Shown: positions 46,901 to 60,779 of the stretch, piece after piece
How the letters are laid out: the number at the start of each line of letters is the position of its first letter
Numbering within the stretch: position 1 is the stretch's first letter
Assembly (NCBI RefSeq): GCF_051014445.1
Contig: NW_027488365.1
Span: forward strand, 42,604,001 to 42,668,000
Reading direction: 5' to 3'
From: Colletes latitarsis
Taxonomy: Eukaryota; Arthropoda; Insecta; Hymenoptera; Colletidae
DNA: 64,000 bases
The notes under the pieces: generated by a model
The model's input: only the letters and a program-made list of their open reading frames with translations
What the model was told of the DNA's origin: nothing
The model's database searches: none
Made by a program: the position numbers and the translations under genes

Positions 46901-49900
46901 TGGTTTCGATCAATATTTTAGAGGATAACACCGGTTAGGTCTGGGTTAGGTCTGGGTTATGCCCGCATCTGGCTCATGATTTCGCCTTCTTCGCATACTT
47001 GTTGGCCAGATCCTGGGTTCTTTTCGTGTTTGAATCACGTAGTAATGTGGTAACACACTGAAGCAGTCAATTAAACCTGGTTTGGATCAATATTTTAGAG
47101 GATAACACCGTTTCGGTCTGGGTTAGGTCTGGGATATGCGCGCATCTGGCTTATACTTTCTCCTCTTTCGCAAACTTGTTGGCTAGATCCTGGGTTTTTT
47201 TCGGGTTTGTATCACGTGGTAATGTGGTACGACACAGAAACAATCCATTAAACCTGGATTCGGACAGTATTTTAGAGGATAACACCGGTTCGGTCTGGGT
47301 TAGGTCTGGGATATGCGCGCATCTGGCTTATACTTTCTCCTTTTTCGCAAACTTGTTGGCTAGATCCTGGGTTTTTTTCGTTATTGAATCACGTAGTAGT
47401 GTGGTAATACACTGAAGCAGTCAATTAAACCTCGTCTCGCTCAGTATTTTAGAGGATAACACCGGTTAGGTCTGGCTTAGGTCTGGGTTATACCCGCATC
47501 TGGCTCATGATTTTGCCTTCTTCGCATACTTGTTGGCCAGATCCTGGGTTTTTTTCGTGTTTGAATCACGTAGTAATGTGGTAATACACTGAAGCAGTCA
47601 ATTAAACCTGGTTTCGATCAATATTTTAGAGGATAACACCGGTTAGGTCTGGGTTATGACCGCATCTGGCTCATGATTTTGCCTTTTTCGCAAACTTGTT
47701 GGCCAGATCTTGGGTTTTTTTCGTGTTTGAATCATGTAGTAATGTGGTAACTCACTGAAGCAGTCAATTAAACCTCGTCTCGCTCAGTATTTTAGAGGAT
47801 AACACCGGTTAGGTCTGGCTTAGGTCTGGGTTATACCCGCATCTGGCTCATGATTTTGCCATCTTCGCATACTTGTTGGCCAGATAGTGGGTTTTTTTCG
47901 TGTTTGAATCACGTAGGAATGTGGTAACACACTGAAGCAGTCAATTAAACCTGGTTTCGATCAATATTTTAGAGGATAACACCGGTTAGGTCTGGGTTAG
48001 GTCTGGGATATGCGCGCATCTGGCTTATACTTTCTCCTTTTTCGCAAACTTGTTGGCTAGATCCTGGGTTTTTTTCGTTATTGAATCACGTAGTAGTGTG
48101 GTAATACACTGAAGCAGTCAATTAAACCTGGTTTCGATCAATATTTTAGAGGATAACACCCGTTAGGTCTGGGTTATGCCCGCATATGGCGCATGATTTT
48201 GCCTTCCTCGCATACTTGTAGGCCAGATCCTGGGTTTTTTTCGTGTTTGAATCACGTAGTTATGTGGTAACACATATAAGCAGTCAATTAACCCTTGTTT
48301 CGATCCATATTTTGGAGGATAACACCGGTTAGGTCTGGGTTAGGTCTGGGTTATGCCCGCATCTGGCTCATGATTTTGCCTTTTTCGCAAACTTGTTGGC
48401 CAGATCTTGGGTTTTTTTCGTGTTTGAATCACGTAGTAATGTGGTAACTCACTGAAGCAGTCAATTAAACCTCGTCTCGCTCAGTATTTTAGAGGATAAC
48501 ACCGGTTAGGTCTGGCTTAGGTCTGGGTTATACCCGCATCTGGCTCATGATTTTGCCTTCTTCGCATACTTGTTGGCCAGATCCTGGGTTTTTTTCGTGT
48601 TTGAATCACGTAGTAATGTGGTAATACACTGAAGCAGTCAATTAAACCTGGTTTCGATCAATATTTTAGAGGATAACACCGGTTAGGTCTGGGTTATGCC
48701 CGCATCTGGCTCATGATTTTGCCTTCTTCGCATACTTGTTGGCCAGATCCTGGGTTTTTTTCGTGTTTGAATCACGTAGTAATGTGGTAACCCACTGAAG
48801 CTGTCAATTAAACCTGGTTTCGATCAATATTTTAGTGGATAACACCGGTTAGGTCTGGGTTATGCCCGCATCTGGCTCATGATTTCGCCTTTTTCGCAAA
48901 CTTGTTGGCCAGATCATGGGTTTTTTCCGTGTTTGAATCACGTAGTAACGTTGTACCACACTGAGGCAGTCAATTAAACCTGGATTCGGACAGTATTTTA
49001 GAGAATAACACCGGTTAGGTCTGGGTTAGGTCTGGGTTATGCCCGCATCAGGCTCATGATTTTGTCTTCTTCGCATACTTGTTGGCCAGATCCTGGGTTT
49101 TTTTCGTGTTTGAATCACGTAGTAATGTGGTAACACACTGAAGCAGGCAATTAAACCAGGTTTCGATCAATATTTAAGGGGATAACACCGGTTAGGTCTG
49201 GGTTAGGTCAGGGATATGCGCGCATCTGGCTTATACTTTCGCCTTTTTCGCAAACTTGTTGGCCAGATCCTGGGTTCTTTCCGTGTTTGAATCACGTAGT
49301 AATGTGGTACCACACTCAGGCAGTCAATTAAACCTGGATTCGGACAGTATTTTAGAGAATAACACCGGTTAGGTCTGGGTTAGGTCTGGGTTATGCCCGC
49401 ATCAGGCTCATGATTTTGCCATCTTCGCATACTTGTTGGCCAGATCCTGGGTTTTTTTCGTGTTTGAATCACGTAGGAATGTGGTAACACACTGAAGCAG
49501 TCAATTAAACCTGGTTTCGATCAATATTTTAGAGGATAACACCGGTTAGGTCTGGGTTAGGTCTGGGATATGCGCGCATCTGGCTTATACTTTCTCCTTT
49601 TTCGCAAACTTGTTGGCTAGATCCTGGATTTTTTTCGTTATTGAATCACGTAGTAGTGTGGTGATACACTGAAGCAGTCAATTAAACCTGGTTTCGATCA
49701 ATATTTTAGAGGATAACACCGGTTAGGTCTGGGTTATGCCCGCATCTGGCTCATGATTTCGCCTTCTTCGCATACTTGTTGGCCAGATCCTGGGTTTTTT
49801 TCATGTTTGAATCACGTAGTAATGTGGTAACACACTGAAGCAGTCAATTAAACCTGGTTTCGATCAATATTTCAGAGGATAACACCGGTTAGGTCTGGGT

Positions 49901-50670
49901 TAGGTCCGGGATATGCCCGCATCTGGCTCATGATTTTGCCCTCTTCGCATACTTGTTGGCCAGACCCTGGGTTTTTTTCGTGTTTGAATCAGGTAGTAAT
50001 GTGGTAACACACTGAAGCAGTCAATTAAACCTGGTTTCCATCAATATTTCTGAGGATAACACCGGTTAGGTCTGGGCTAGGTCCGGGATATGCCCGCATC
50101 TGGCTCATGATTTTGCCTTCTTCGCATACTTGTTGGCCAGATCCTGGGTTTTTTTCGTGTTTGAATCACGTAGTAATGTGGTAACACACTGAAGCAGTCA
50201 ATTAAACCTGGTTTCGATCAATATTTTAGAGGATAACACCGGTTAGGTCTGGGTTAGGTCTGGGTTATGCCCGCATCTGGCTCATGATTTCGCCTTCTTC
50301 GCATACTTGTTGGCCAGATCCTGGGTTCTTTTCGTGTTTGAATCACGTAGTAATGTGGTAACACACTGAAGCAGTCAATTAAACCTGGTTTGGATCAATA
50401 TTTTAGAGGATAACACCGTTTCGGTCTGGGTTAGGTCTGGGATATGCGCGCATCTGGCTTATACTTTCTCCTCTTTCGCAAACTTGTTGGCTAGATCCTG
50501 GGTTTTTTTCGGGTTTGTATCACGTGGTAATGTGGTACGACACAGAAACAATCCATTAAACCTGGATTCGGACAGTATTTTAGAGGATAACACCGGTTCG
50601 GTCTGGGTTAGGTCTGGGATATGCGCGCATCTGGCTTATACTTTCTCCTTTTTCGCAAACTTGTTGGCTA
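43990..50670 (+). repeat. Higher-order repeat, period 3,308 bp, two tandem copies
   Basis: Copy one (~43,990-47,297) and copy two (~47,298-50,670) keep a fixed 3,308-bp offset. CGTTATTGAATC is at 44,071 and 47,379, and TTTGGATCAA is at 47,081 and 50,389. The unit mixes 177-bp and ~166-bp monomers (about 19). Even rare variants such as GGCCAGATAGTGGG and ACCCGTTAGG are shared, so the duplication is recent or homogenised. Confidence 0.88.
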
Positions 50671-53600
50671 GATCCTGGGTTTTTTCGGGTTCGAATCACG
50701 TAGTAATGTGGTAACACACTGAAGCAGTCAATTGAACCTGGTTTCGATGAATATTTTAGAGGATAACACCGGTTAGGTCTGGGTTAGGTCTGGGATATGC
50801 ACGCATCTGCCATATACTTTCGCCTTCTTCGCATTCTTGTTGGCCAGATCCTGGGTTTTTTTCGTGTTTGAATCACGTAGTAATGTGGTAACACAATGAA
50901 GCAGTCAATTAAACCTGGTTTCGATCAATATTTTAGAGGATAACACCGGTTAGGCCTGGGTTAGGTCTGGGTTATGCCCGCATCTGGCTTATACTTTCGC
51001 CTTTTTCGCAAACTTGTCGGCTAGATCCTGGGTTTTTTTCGTGTTTGAATCACGTAGTAATGTGGTAACACAATGAAGCAGTCAATTAACCCTGGTTTCG
51101 ATCAATATTTTGGAGGATAACACCGGTTAGGTCTGGGTTAGGTCTGGGTTATGCCCGCATCTGGCTCATGATTTTGCCTTTTTCGCAATCTTGTTGGCCA
51201 GATCTTGGGATTTTTTCGTGTTTGAATCACGTAGTAATGTGGTAACACATTGAAGCAGTCAATTAAACCTCGTTTCGCTCAGTATTTTAGAGGATAACAC
51301 CGGTTAGGTCTGGCTTTGGTCTGGGTTATACCCGCATCTGGCTCATGATTTTGCCTTCTTCGCAAACTTGTTGGCCAGATCTTGGGATTTTTTCGTGTTT
51401 GAATCACGTAGTAATGTGGTAACACATTGAAGCAGTCAATTAAACCTCGTTTCGCTCAGTATTTTAGAGGATAACACCGGTTAGGTCTGGCTTTGGTCTG
51501 GGTTATACCCGCATCTGGCTCATGATTTTGCCTTCTTCGCAAACTTGTTGGCCAGATCCTGGGTTTTTTCCGTGTTTGAATCACGTAGTAGTGTGGTACC
51601 ACACTGATGCAGTCAATTTAACCTGGTTTTGATCAATATTTCAGAGGATAACACCGGTTAGGTCTGGGTTAGGTCCGGGATATGCCCGCATCTGGCTCAT
51701 GATTTTGCCTTCTTCGCATACTTGTTGGCCGGATCCTGGGTTTTTTCCGTGTTTGAATCACGTAGTAATGTGGTACCACACTGAGGCAGTCAATTAAACC
51801 TGGTTTCGATCAATATTTCACAGGATAACACCGGTTAGGTCTGGGTTAGGTCCGGGATATGCCCGCATCTGGCTCATGATTTTGCCTTCTTCGCATACTT
51901 GTTGGCCGGATCCTGGGTTTTTTTCGTGTTTTTGGATCACGTAGTAATGTGGTAACCCACTGAAGCAGTCAATTAAACCTGGTTTCGATCAATATTTTAG
52001 AGGATAACACCGGTTAGGTCTGGGTTATGCCCGCATCTGGCTCATGATTTTGCCTTCTTCGCATACTTGTTGGCCAGATCCTGGGTTTTTCTCGTGTTTG
52101 AATCACGTAGTAATGTGGTAACACACTGAAGGAGTCAATTAAACCTGGTTTCGATCATTATTTTAGACGATAACACCGGTTAGGTCTGGGTTAGGTCTGG
52201 GATATGCGCGCATCTGGCTTATACTTTCGCCTTTTTCGCAAACTTGTTGGCCAGATCATGGGTTTTTTCCGTGTTTGAATCACGTAGTAACGTTGTACCA
52301 CACTGAGGCAGTCAATTAAACCTGGATTCGGACAGTATTTTAGAGGATAACACCGGTTAGGTCTGGGTTAGGTCTGGGTTATGCCCGCATCTGGCTCATG
52401 ATTTTGCCTTCTTCGCATACTTGTTGGCCAGATCCTGGGTTTTTTTCGTGTTTGAATCACGTAGTAATGTGGTAATACACTGAAGCAGTCAATTAAACCT
52501 GGTTTCGATCAATATTTTAGAGGATAACAACGGTTAGGTCTGGGTTATGTCTGGATTATGCCCGCATCTGGCTCATGATTTTGCCTTCTTCGCATACTTG
52601 TTGGCCAGATCCTGGGTTTTTTTCGTGTTTGAATCACGTAGTAATGTGGTAACCCACTGAAGCTGTCAATTAAACCTGGTTTCGATCAATATTTTAGAGG
52701 ATAACACCGGTTAGGTCTGGGTTATGCCCGCATCTGGCTCATGATTTCGCCTTTTTCGCAAACTTGTTGGCCAGATCATGGGTTTTTTCCGTGTTTGAAT
52801 CACGTAGTAACGTTGTACCACACTGAGGCAGTCAATTAAACCTGGATTCGGACAGTATTTTAGAGAATAACACCGGTTAGGTCTGGGTTAGGTCTGGGTT
52901 ATGCCCGCATCAGGCTCATGATTTTGTCTTCTTCGCATACTTGTTGGCCAGATCCTGGGTTTTTTTCGTGTTTGAATCACGTAGTAATGTGGTAACACAC
53001 TGAAGCAGTCAATTAAACCAGGTTTCGATCAATATTTAAGGGGATAACACCGGTTAGGTCTGGGTTAGGTCAGGGATATGCGCGCATCTGGCTTATACTT
53101 TCGCCTTTTTCGCAAACTTGTTGGCCAGATCCTGGGTTCTTTCCGTGTTTGAATCACGTAGTAATGTGGTACCACACTCAGGCAGTCAATTAAACCTGGA
53201 TTCGGACAGTATTTTAGAGAATAACACCGGTTAGGTCTGGGTTAGGTCTGGGTTATGCCCGCATCAGGCTCATGATTTTGCCATCTTCGCATACTTGTTG
53301 GCCAGATCCTGGGTTTTTTTCGTGTTTGAATCACGTAGGAATGTGGTAACACACTGAAGCAGTCAATTAAACCTGGTTTCGATCAATATTTTAGAGGATA
53401 ACACCGGTTAGGTCTGGGTTAGGTCTGGGATATGCGCGCATCTGGCTTATACTTTCTCCTTTTTCGCAAACTTGTTGGCTAGATCCTGGATTTTTTTCGT
53501 TATTGAATCACGTAGTAGTGTGGTGATACACTGAAGCAGTCAATTAAACCTGGTTTCGATCAATATTTTAGAGGATAACACCGGTTAGGTCTGGGTTATG

Positions 53601-56600
53601 CCCGCATATGGCGCATGATTTTGCCTTCCTCGCATACTTGTAGGCCAGATCCTGGGTTTTTTTCGTGTTTGAATCACGTAGTAATGTGGTAACTCACTGA
53701 AGCAGTCAATTAAACCTCGTCTCGCTCAGTATTTTAGAGGATAACACCGGTTAGGTCTGGCTTAGGTCTGGGTTATACCCGCATCTGGCTCATGATTTTG
53801 CCTTCTTCGCATACTTGTTGGCCAGATCCTGGGTTTTTTTCGTGTTTGAATCACGTAGTAATGTGGTAATACACTGAAGCAGTCAATTAAACCTGGTTTC
53901 GATCAATATTTTAGAGGATAACACCGGTTAGGTCTGGGTTAGGTCTGGGTTATGCCCGCATCTGGCTCATGATTTCGCCTTCTTCGCATACTTGTTGGCC
54001 AGATCCTGGGTTTTTTTCGTGTTTGAATCACGTAGTAATGTGGTAACACACTGAAGCAGTCAATTAAACCTGGTTTCGATCAATATTTCAGAGGATAACA
54101 CCGGTTAGGTCTGGGTTAGGTCCGGGATATGCCCGCATCTGGCTCATGATTTTGCCCTCTTCGCATACTTGTTGGCCAGACCCTGGGTTTTTTTCGTGTT
54201 TGAATCAGGTAGTAATGTGGTAACACACTGAAGCAGTCAATTAAACCTGGTTTCCATCAATATTTCTGAGGATAACACCGGTTAGGTCTGGGCTAGGTCC
54301 GGGATATGCCCGCATCTGGCTCATGATTTTGCCTTCTTCGCATACTTGTTGGCCAGATCCTGGGTTTTTTTCGTGTTTGAATCACGTAGTAATGTGGTAA
54401 CACACTGAAGCAGTCAATTAAACCTGGTTTCGATCAATATTTTAGAGGATAACAACGGTTAGGTCTGGGTTAGGTCTGGGTTATGCCCGCATCTGGCTCA
54501 TGATTTCGCCTTCTTCGCATACTTGTTGGCCAGATCCTGGGTTCTTTTCGTGTTTGAATCACGTAGTAATGTGGTAACACACTGAAGCAGTCAATTAAAC
54601 CTGGTTTGGATCAATATTTTAGAGGATAACACCGTTTCGGTCTGGGTTAGGTCTGGGATATGCGCGCATCTGGCTTATACTTTCTCCTCTTTCGCAAACT
54701 TGTTGGCTAGATCCTGGGTTTTTTTCGGGTTTGTATCACGTGGTAATGTGGTACGACACAGAAACAATCCATTAAACCTGGATTCGGACAGTATTTTAGA
54801 GGATAACACCGGTTCGGTCTGGGTTAGGTCTGGGATATGCGCGCATCTGGCTTATACTTTCTCCTTTTTCGCAAACTTGTTGGCTAGATCCTGGGTTTTT
54901 TCGGGTTCGAATCACGTAGTAATGTGGTAACACACTGAAGCAGTCAATTGAACCTGGTTTCGATCAATATTTTAGAGGATAACACCGGTTAGGTCTGGGT
55001 TAGGTCTGGGATATGCACGCATCTGCCATATACTTTCGCCTTCTTCGCATTCTTGTTGGCCAGATCCTGGGTTTTTTTCGTGTTTGAATCACGTAGTAAT
55101 GTGGTAACACAATGAAGCAGTCAATTAAACCTGGTTTCGATCAATATTTTAGAGGATAACACCGGTTAGGCCTGGGTTAGGTCTGGGTTATGCCCGCATC
55201 TGGCTTATACTTTCGCCTTTTTCGCAAACTTGTCGGCTAGATCCTGGGTTTTTTTCGTGTTTGAATCACGTAGTAATGTGGTAACACAATGAAGCAGTCA
55301 ATTAACCCTGGTTTCGATCAATATTTTGGAGGATAACACCGGTTAGGTCTGGGTTAGGTCTGGGTTATGCCCGCATCTGGCTCATGATTTTGCCTTTTTC
55401 GCAATCTTGTTGGCCAGATCTTGGGATTTTTTCGTGTTTGAATCACGTAGTAATGTGGTAACACATTGAAGCAGTCAATTAAACCTCGTTTCGCTCAGTA
55501 TTTTAGAGGATAACACCGGTTAGGTCTGGCTTTGGTCTGGGTTATACCCGCATCTGGCTCATGATTTTGCCTTCTTCGCAAACTTGTTGGCCAGATCTTG
55601 GGATTTTTTCGTGTTTGAATCACGTAGTAATGTGGTAACACATTGAAGCAGTCAATTAAACCTCGTTTCGCTCAGTATTTTAGAGGATAACACCGGTTAG
55701 GTCTGGCTTTGGTCTGGGTTATACCCGCATCTGGCTCATGATTTTGCCTTCTTCGCAAACTTGTTGGCCAGATCCTGGGTTTTTTCCGTGTTTGAATCAC
55801 GTAGTAGTGTGGTACCACACTGATGCAGTCAATTAAACCTGGTTTTGATCAATATTTCAGAGGATAACACCGGTTAGGTCTGGGTTAGGTCCGGGATATG
55901 CCCGCATCTGGCTCATGATTTTGCCTTCTTCGCATACTTGTTGGCCGGATCCTGGGTTTTTTCCGTGTTTGAATCACGTAGTAATGTGGTACCACACTGA
56001 GGCAGTCAATTAAACCTGGTTTCGATCAATATTTCACAGGATAACACCGGTTAGGTCTGGGTTAGGTCCGGGATATGCCCGCATCTGGCTCATGATTTTG
56101 CCTTCTTCGCATACTTGTTGGCCGGATCCTGGGTTTTTTTCGTGTTTTTGGATCACGTAGTAATGTGGTAACCCACTGAAGCAGTCAATTAAACCTGGTT
56201 TCGATCAATATTTTAGAGGATAACACCGGTTAGGTCTGGGTTATGCCCGCATCTGGCTCATGATTTTGCCTTCTTCGCATACTTGTTGGCCAGATCCTGG
56301 GTTTTTCTCGTGTTTGAATCACGTAGTAATGTGGTAACACACTGAAGGAGTCAATTAAACCTGGTTTCGATCATTATTTTAGACGATAACACCGGTTAGG
56401 TCTGGGTTAGGTCTGGGATATGCGCGCATCTGGCTTATACTTTCGCCTTTTTCGCAAACTTGTTGGCCAGATCATGGGTTTTTTCCGTGTTTGAATCACG
56501 TAGTAACGTTGTACCACACTGAGGCAGTCAATTAAACCTGGATTCGGACAGTATTTTAGAGGATAACACCGGTTAGGTCTGGGTTAGGTCTGGGTTATGC

Positions 56601-59600
56601 CCGCATCTGGCTCATGATTTTGCCTTCTTCGCATACTTGTTGCCCAGATCCTGGGTTTTTTTCGTGTTTGAATCACGTAGTAATGTGGTAATACACTGAA
56701 GCAGTCAATTAAACCTGGTTTCGATCAATATTTTAGAGGATAACAACGGTTAGGTCTGGGTTATGTCTGGATTATGCCCGCATCTGGCTCATGATTTTGC
56801 CTTCTTCGCATACTTGTTGGCCAGATCCTGGGTTTTTTTCGTGTTTGAATCACGTAGTAATGTGGTAACACACTGAAGCAGTCAATTAAACCTGGTTTCG
56901 ATCAATATTTTAGAGGATAACACCGGTTAGGTCTGGGTTAGGTCTGGGATATGCGCGCATCTGGCTTATACTTTCTCCTTTTTCGCAAACTTGTTGGCTA
57001 GATCCTGGGTTTTTTTCGTGATTGAATCACGTAGTAATATGGTAATACACTGAAGCAGGCAATTAAACCTGGTTTCGAACAATATTTTAGAGGATAATAC
57101 CGGTTAGGTCTGGCTTAGGTCTGGGTTATGCCCGCATATGGCTCATGATTTTGCCTTCTTCGCATACTTGTAGGCCGGATCCTGGGTTTTTTTCGTGTTT
57201 GAATCACGTAGTTATGTGGTAACACATATGAGCAGTCAATTAACCCTTGTTTCGATCCATATTTCAGAGGATAACACCGGTTAGGTCTGGGTTAGGTCCG
57301 GGATATGCCCGCATCTGGCTCATGATTTTGCCCTCTTCGCATACTTGTTGGCCAGACCCTGGGTTTTTTTCGTGTTTGAATCAGGTAGTAATGTGGTAAC
57401 ACACTGAAGCAGTCAATTAAACCTGGTTTCGATCAATATTTTAGAGGACAACACCGGTTAGGTCTGGGTTAGGTCTGGGTTATGCCCGCATCTGGCTCAT
57501 GATTTCGCCTTCTTCGCATACTTGTTGGCCAGATCCTGGGTTTTTTCCGTGTTTGAATCACGTAGTAATGTGGTACCACACTGAGGCAGTCAATTAAACC
57601 TGGTTTCCATCAATATTTCTGAGGATAACACCGGTTAGGTCTGGGCTAGGTCCGGGATATGCCCGCATCTGGCTCATGATTTTGCCTTCTTCGCATACTT
57701 GTTGGCCAGATCCTGGGTTTTTTTCGTGTTTGAATCACGTAGTAATGTGGTAACACACTGAAGCAGTCAATTAAACCTGGTTTCGATCAATATTTTAGAG
57801 GATAACACCGGTTAGGTCTGGGTTAGGTCTGGGTTATGCCCGCATCTGGCTCATGATTTCGCCTTCTTCGCATACTTGTTGGCCAGATCCTGGGTTGTTT
57901 TCGTGTTTGAATCACGTAGTAATGTGGTAACACACTGAAGCAGTCAATTAAACCTGGTTTGGATCAATATTTTAGAGGATAACACCGTTTCGGTCTGGGT
58001 TAGGTCTGGGATATGCGCGCATCTGGCTTATACTTTCTCCTTTTTCGCAAACTTGTTGGCTAGATCCTGGGTTTTTTTCGGGTTTGAATCACGTGGTAAT
58101 GTGGTACGACACAGAAACAATCCATTAAACCTGGATTCGGACAGTATTTTAGAGGATAACACCGGTTAGGTCTGGGTTAGGTCTGGGTTATGCCCGCATC
58201 TGGCTCATGATTTCGCCTTCTTCGCATTCTTGTTGGCCAGATCCTGGGTTTTTTTCGTGTTCGAATCACGTAGTAATGTGGTAACACAATGAAGCAGTCA
58301 ATTAAACCTGGTTTCGATCAATATTTTAGAGGATAACACCGGTTAGGTCTGGGTTAGGTCTGGGTTATGCCCGCATCTGGCTTATACTTTCGCCTTTTTC
58401 GCAAACTTGTTGGCTAGATCCTGGGTTTTTTTCGTGTTTGAATCACGTAGTAATGTGGTAACACAATGAAGCAGTCAATTAACCCTGGTTTCGATCAATA
58501 TTTTGGAGGATAACACCGGTTAGGTCTGGGTTAGGTCTGGGTTATGCCCGCATCTGGCTCATGATTTTGCCTTTTTCGCAAACTTGTTGGCCAGATCTTG
58601 GGATTTTTTCGTGTTTGAATCACGTAGTAATGTGGTAACACATTGAAGCAGTCAATTAAACCTCGTTTCGCTCAGTATTTTAGAGGATAACACCGGTTAG
58701 GTCTGGCTTTGGTCTGGGTTATACCCGCATCTGGCTCATGATTTTGCCTTCTTCGCAAACTTGTTGGCCATATCCTGGGTTTTTTCCGTGTTTGAATCAC
58801 GTAGTAATGTGGTACCACACTGATGCAGTCAATTAAACCTGGTTTCGATCAATATTTTAGAGGTTAACACCGGTTAGGTCTGGGTTAGGTCTGGGATATG
58901 CGCGCATCTGGCTTACACTTTCGCCTTTTTCGCAAACTTGTTGGCCAGATCCTGGGTTTTTTCCGTGTTTGAATCACGTAGTAGTGTGGTACCACACTGA
59001 TGCAGTCAATTAAACCTGGTTTTGATCAATATTTCAGAGGATAACACCGGTTAGGTCTGGGTTAGGTCCGGGATATGCCCGCATCTGGCTCATGATTTTG
59101 CCTTCTTCGCATACTTGTTGGCCGGATCCTGGGTTTTTTCCGTGTTTGAATCACGTAGTAATGTGGTACCATACTGAGGCAGTCAATTAAACCTGGTTTC
59201 GATCAATATTTCACAGGATAACACCGGTTAGGTCTGGGTTAGGTCCGGGATATGCCCGCATCTGGCTCATGATTTTGCCTTCTTCGCATACTTGTTGGCC
59301 GCATCCTGGGTTTTTTTCGTGTTTTTGGATCACGTAGTAATGTGGTAACCCACTGAAGCAGTCAATTAAACCTGGTTTCGATCAATACTTTAGAGGATAA
59401 CACCGGTTAGGTCTGGGTTATGCCCGCATCTGGCTCATGATTTTGCCTTCTTCGCATACTTGTTGGCCAGATCCTGGGTTTTTCTCTTGTTTGAATCACG
59501 TAGTAATGTGGTAACACACTGAAGGAGTCAATTAAACCTGGTTTCGATCATTATTTTAGACGATAACACCGGTTAGGTCTGGGTTAGGTCTGGGATATGC

Positions 59601-59950
59601 GCGCATCTGGCTTATACTTTCGCCTTTTTCGCAAACTTGTTGGCCAGATCATGGGTTTTTTCCGTGTTTGAATCACGTAGTAACGTTGTACCACACTGAG
59701 GCAGTCAATTAAACCTGGATTCGGACAGTATTTTAGAGGATAACACCGGTTAGGTCTGGGTTAGGTCTGGGTTATGCCCGCATCTGGCTCATGATTTTGC
59801 CTTCTTCGCATACTTGTTGGCCAGATCCTGGGTTTTTTTCGTGTTTGAATCACGTAGTAATGTGGTAATACACTGAAGCAGTCAATTAAACCTGGTTTCG
59901 ATCAATATTTTAGAGGATAACACCGGTTAGGTCTGGGTTAGGTCTGGGTT
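50390..59950 (+). repeat. Variant higher-order copies with spacings 4,216 and 3,353 bp
   Basis: The TTTGGATCAA marker continues at 54,605 and 57,958. The GTGTTTTTGGATCACG marker occurs near 51,931, 56,147 and 59,324, spacings of 4,216 and 3,177. The difference between 3,353 and 3,177 is 176, one monomer. The offset between 49,261 and 53,123 is 3,862, which is 354 (two monomers) less than 4,216. Copies therefore differ by whole monomers. Confidence 0.82.
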
Positions 59951-60779
59951 ATGCCCGCATCTGGCTCATGATTTTGCCTTCTTCGCATACTTGTTGGCCA
60001 GATCCTGGGTTTTTTTCGTGTTTGGATCACGTAGTAATGTGGTAACACACTGAAGCAGTCAATTAAACCTGGTTTCGATCAATATTTTAGAGGATAACAC
60101 CGGTTAGGTCTGGGTTAGGTCTGGGATATGCGCGCATCTGGCTTATACTTTCTCCTTTTTCGCAAACTTGTTGGCTAGATCCTGGGTTTTTTTCGTGATT
60201 GAATCACGTAGTAATATGATAATACACTGAAGCAGTCAATTAAACCTGGTTTCGAACAATATTTTAGAGGATAATACCGGTTAGGTCTGGCTTAGGTCTG
60301 GGTTATGCCCGCATATGGCTCATGATTTTGCCTTCTTCGCATACTTGTTGGCCAGATCCTGGGTTTTTTTCGTGTTTGAATCACGTAGTAATGTGGTAAT
60401 ACACTGAAGCAGTCAATTAAACCAGGTTTCGATCAATATTTTAGGGGATAACACCGGTTAGGTCTGGGTTAGGTCAGGGATATGCCCGCATCTGGCTTAT
60501 ACTTTCGCCTTTTTCGCAAACTTGTTGGCCAGATCCTGGGTTTTTTCCGTGTTTGAATCACGTAGTAATGTGGTACCACACTCAGGCAGTCAATTAAACC
60601 TGGTTTCGATCAATATTTCACAGGATAACACCGGTTAGGTCTGGGTTAGGTCTGGGTTATGCCCGCATCAGGCTCATGATATTGTCTTCTTCGCATACTT
60701 GTTGGCCAGATCCTGGGTTTCTTTCGTGTTTGAATCACGTAGTAATGTGGTAATACACTGAAGCAGTCAATTAAACCTG

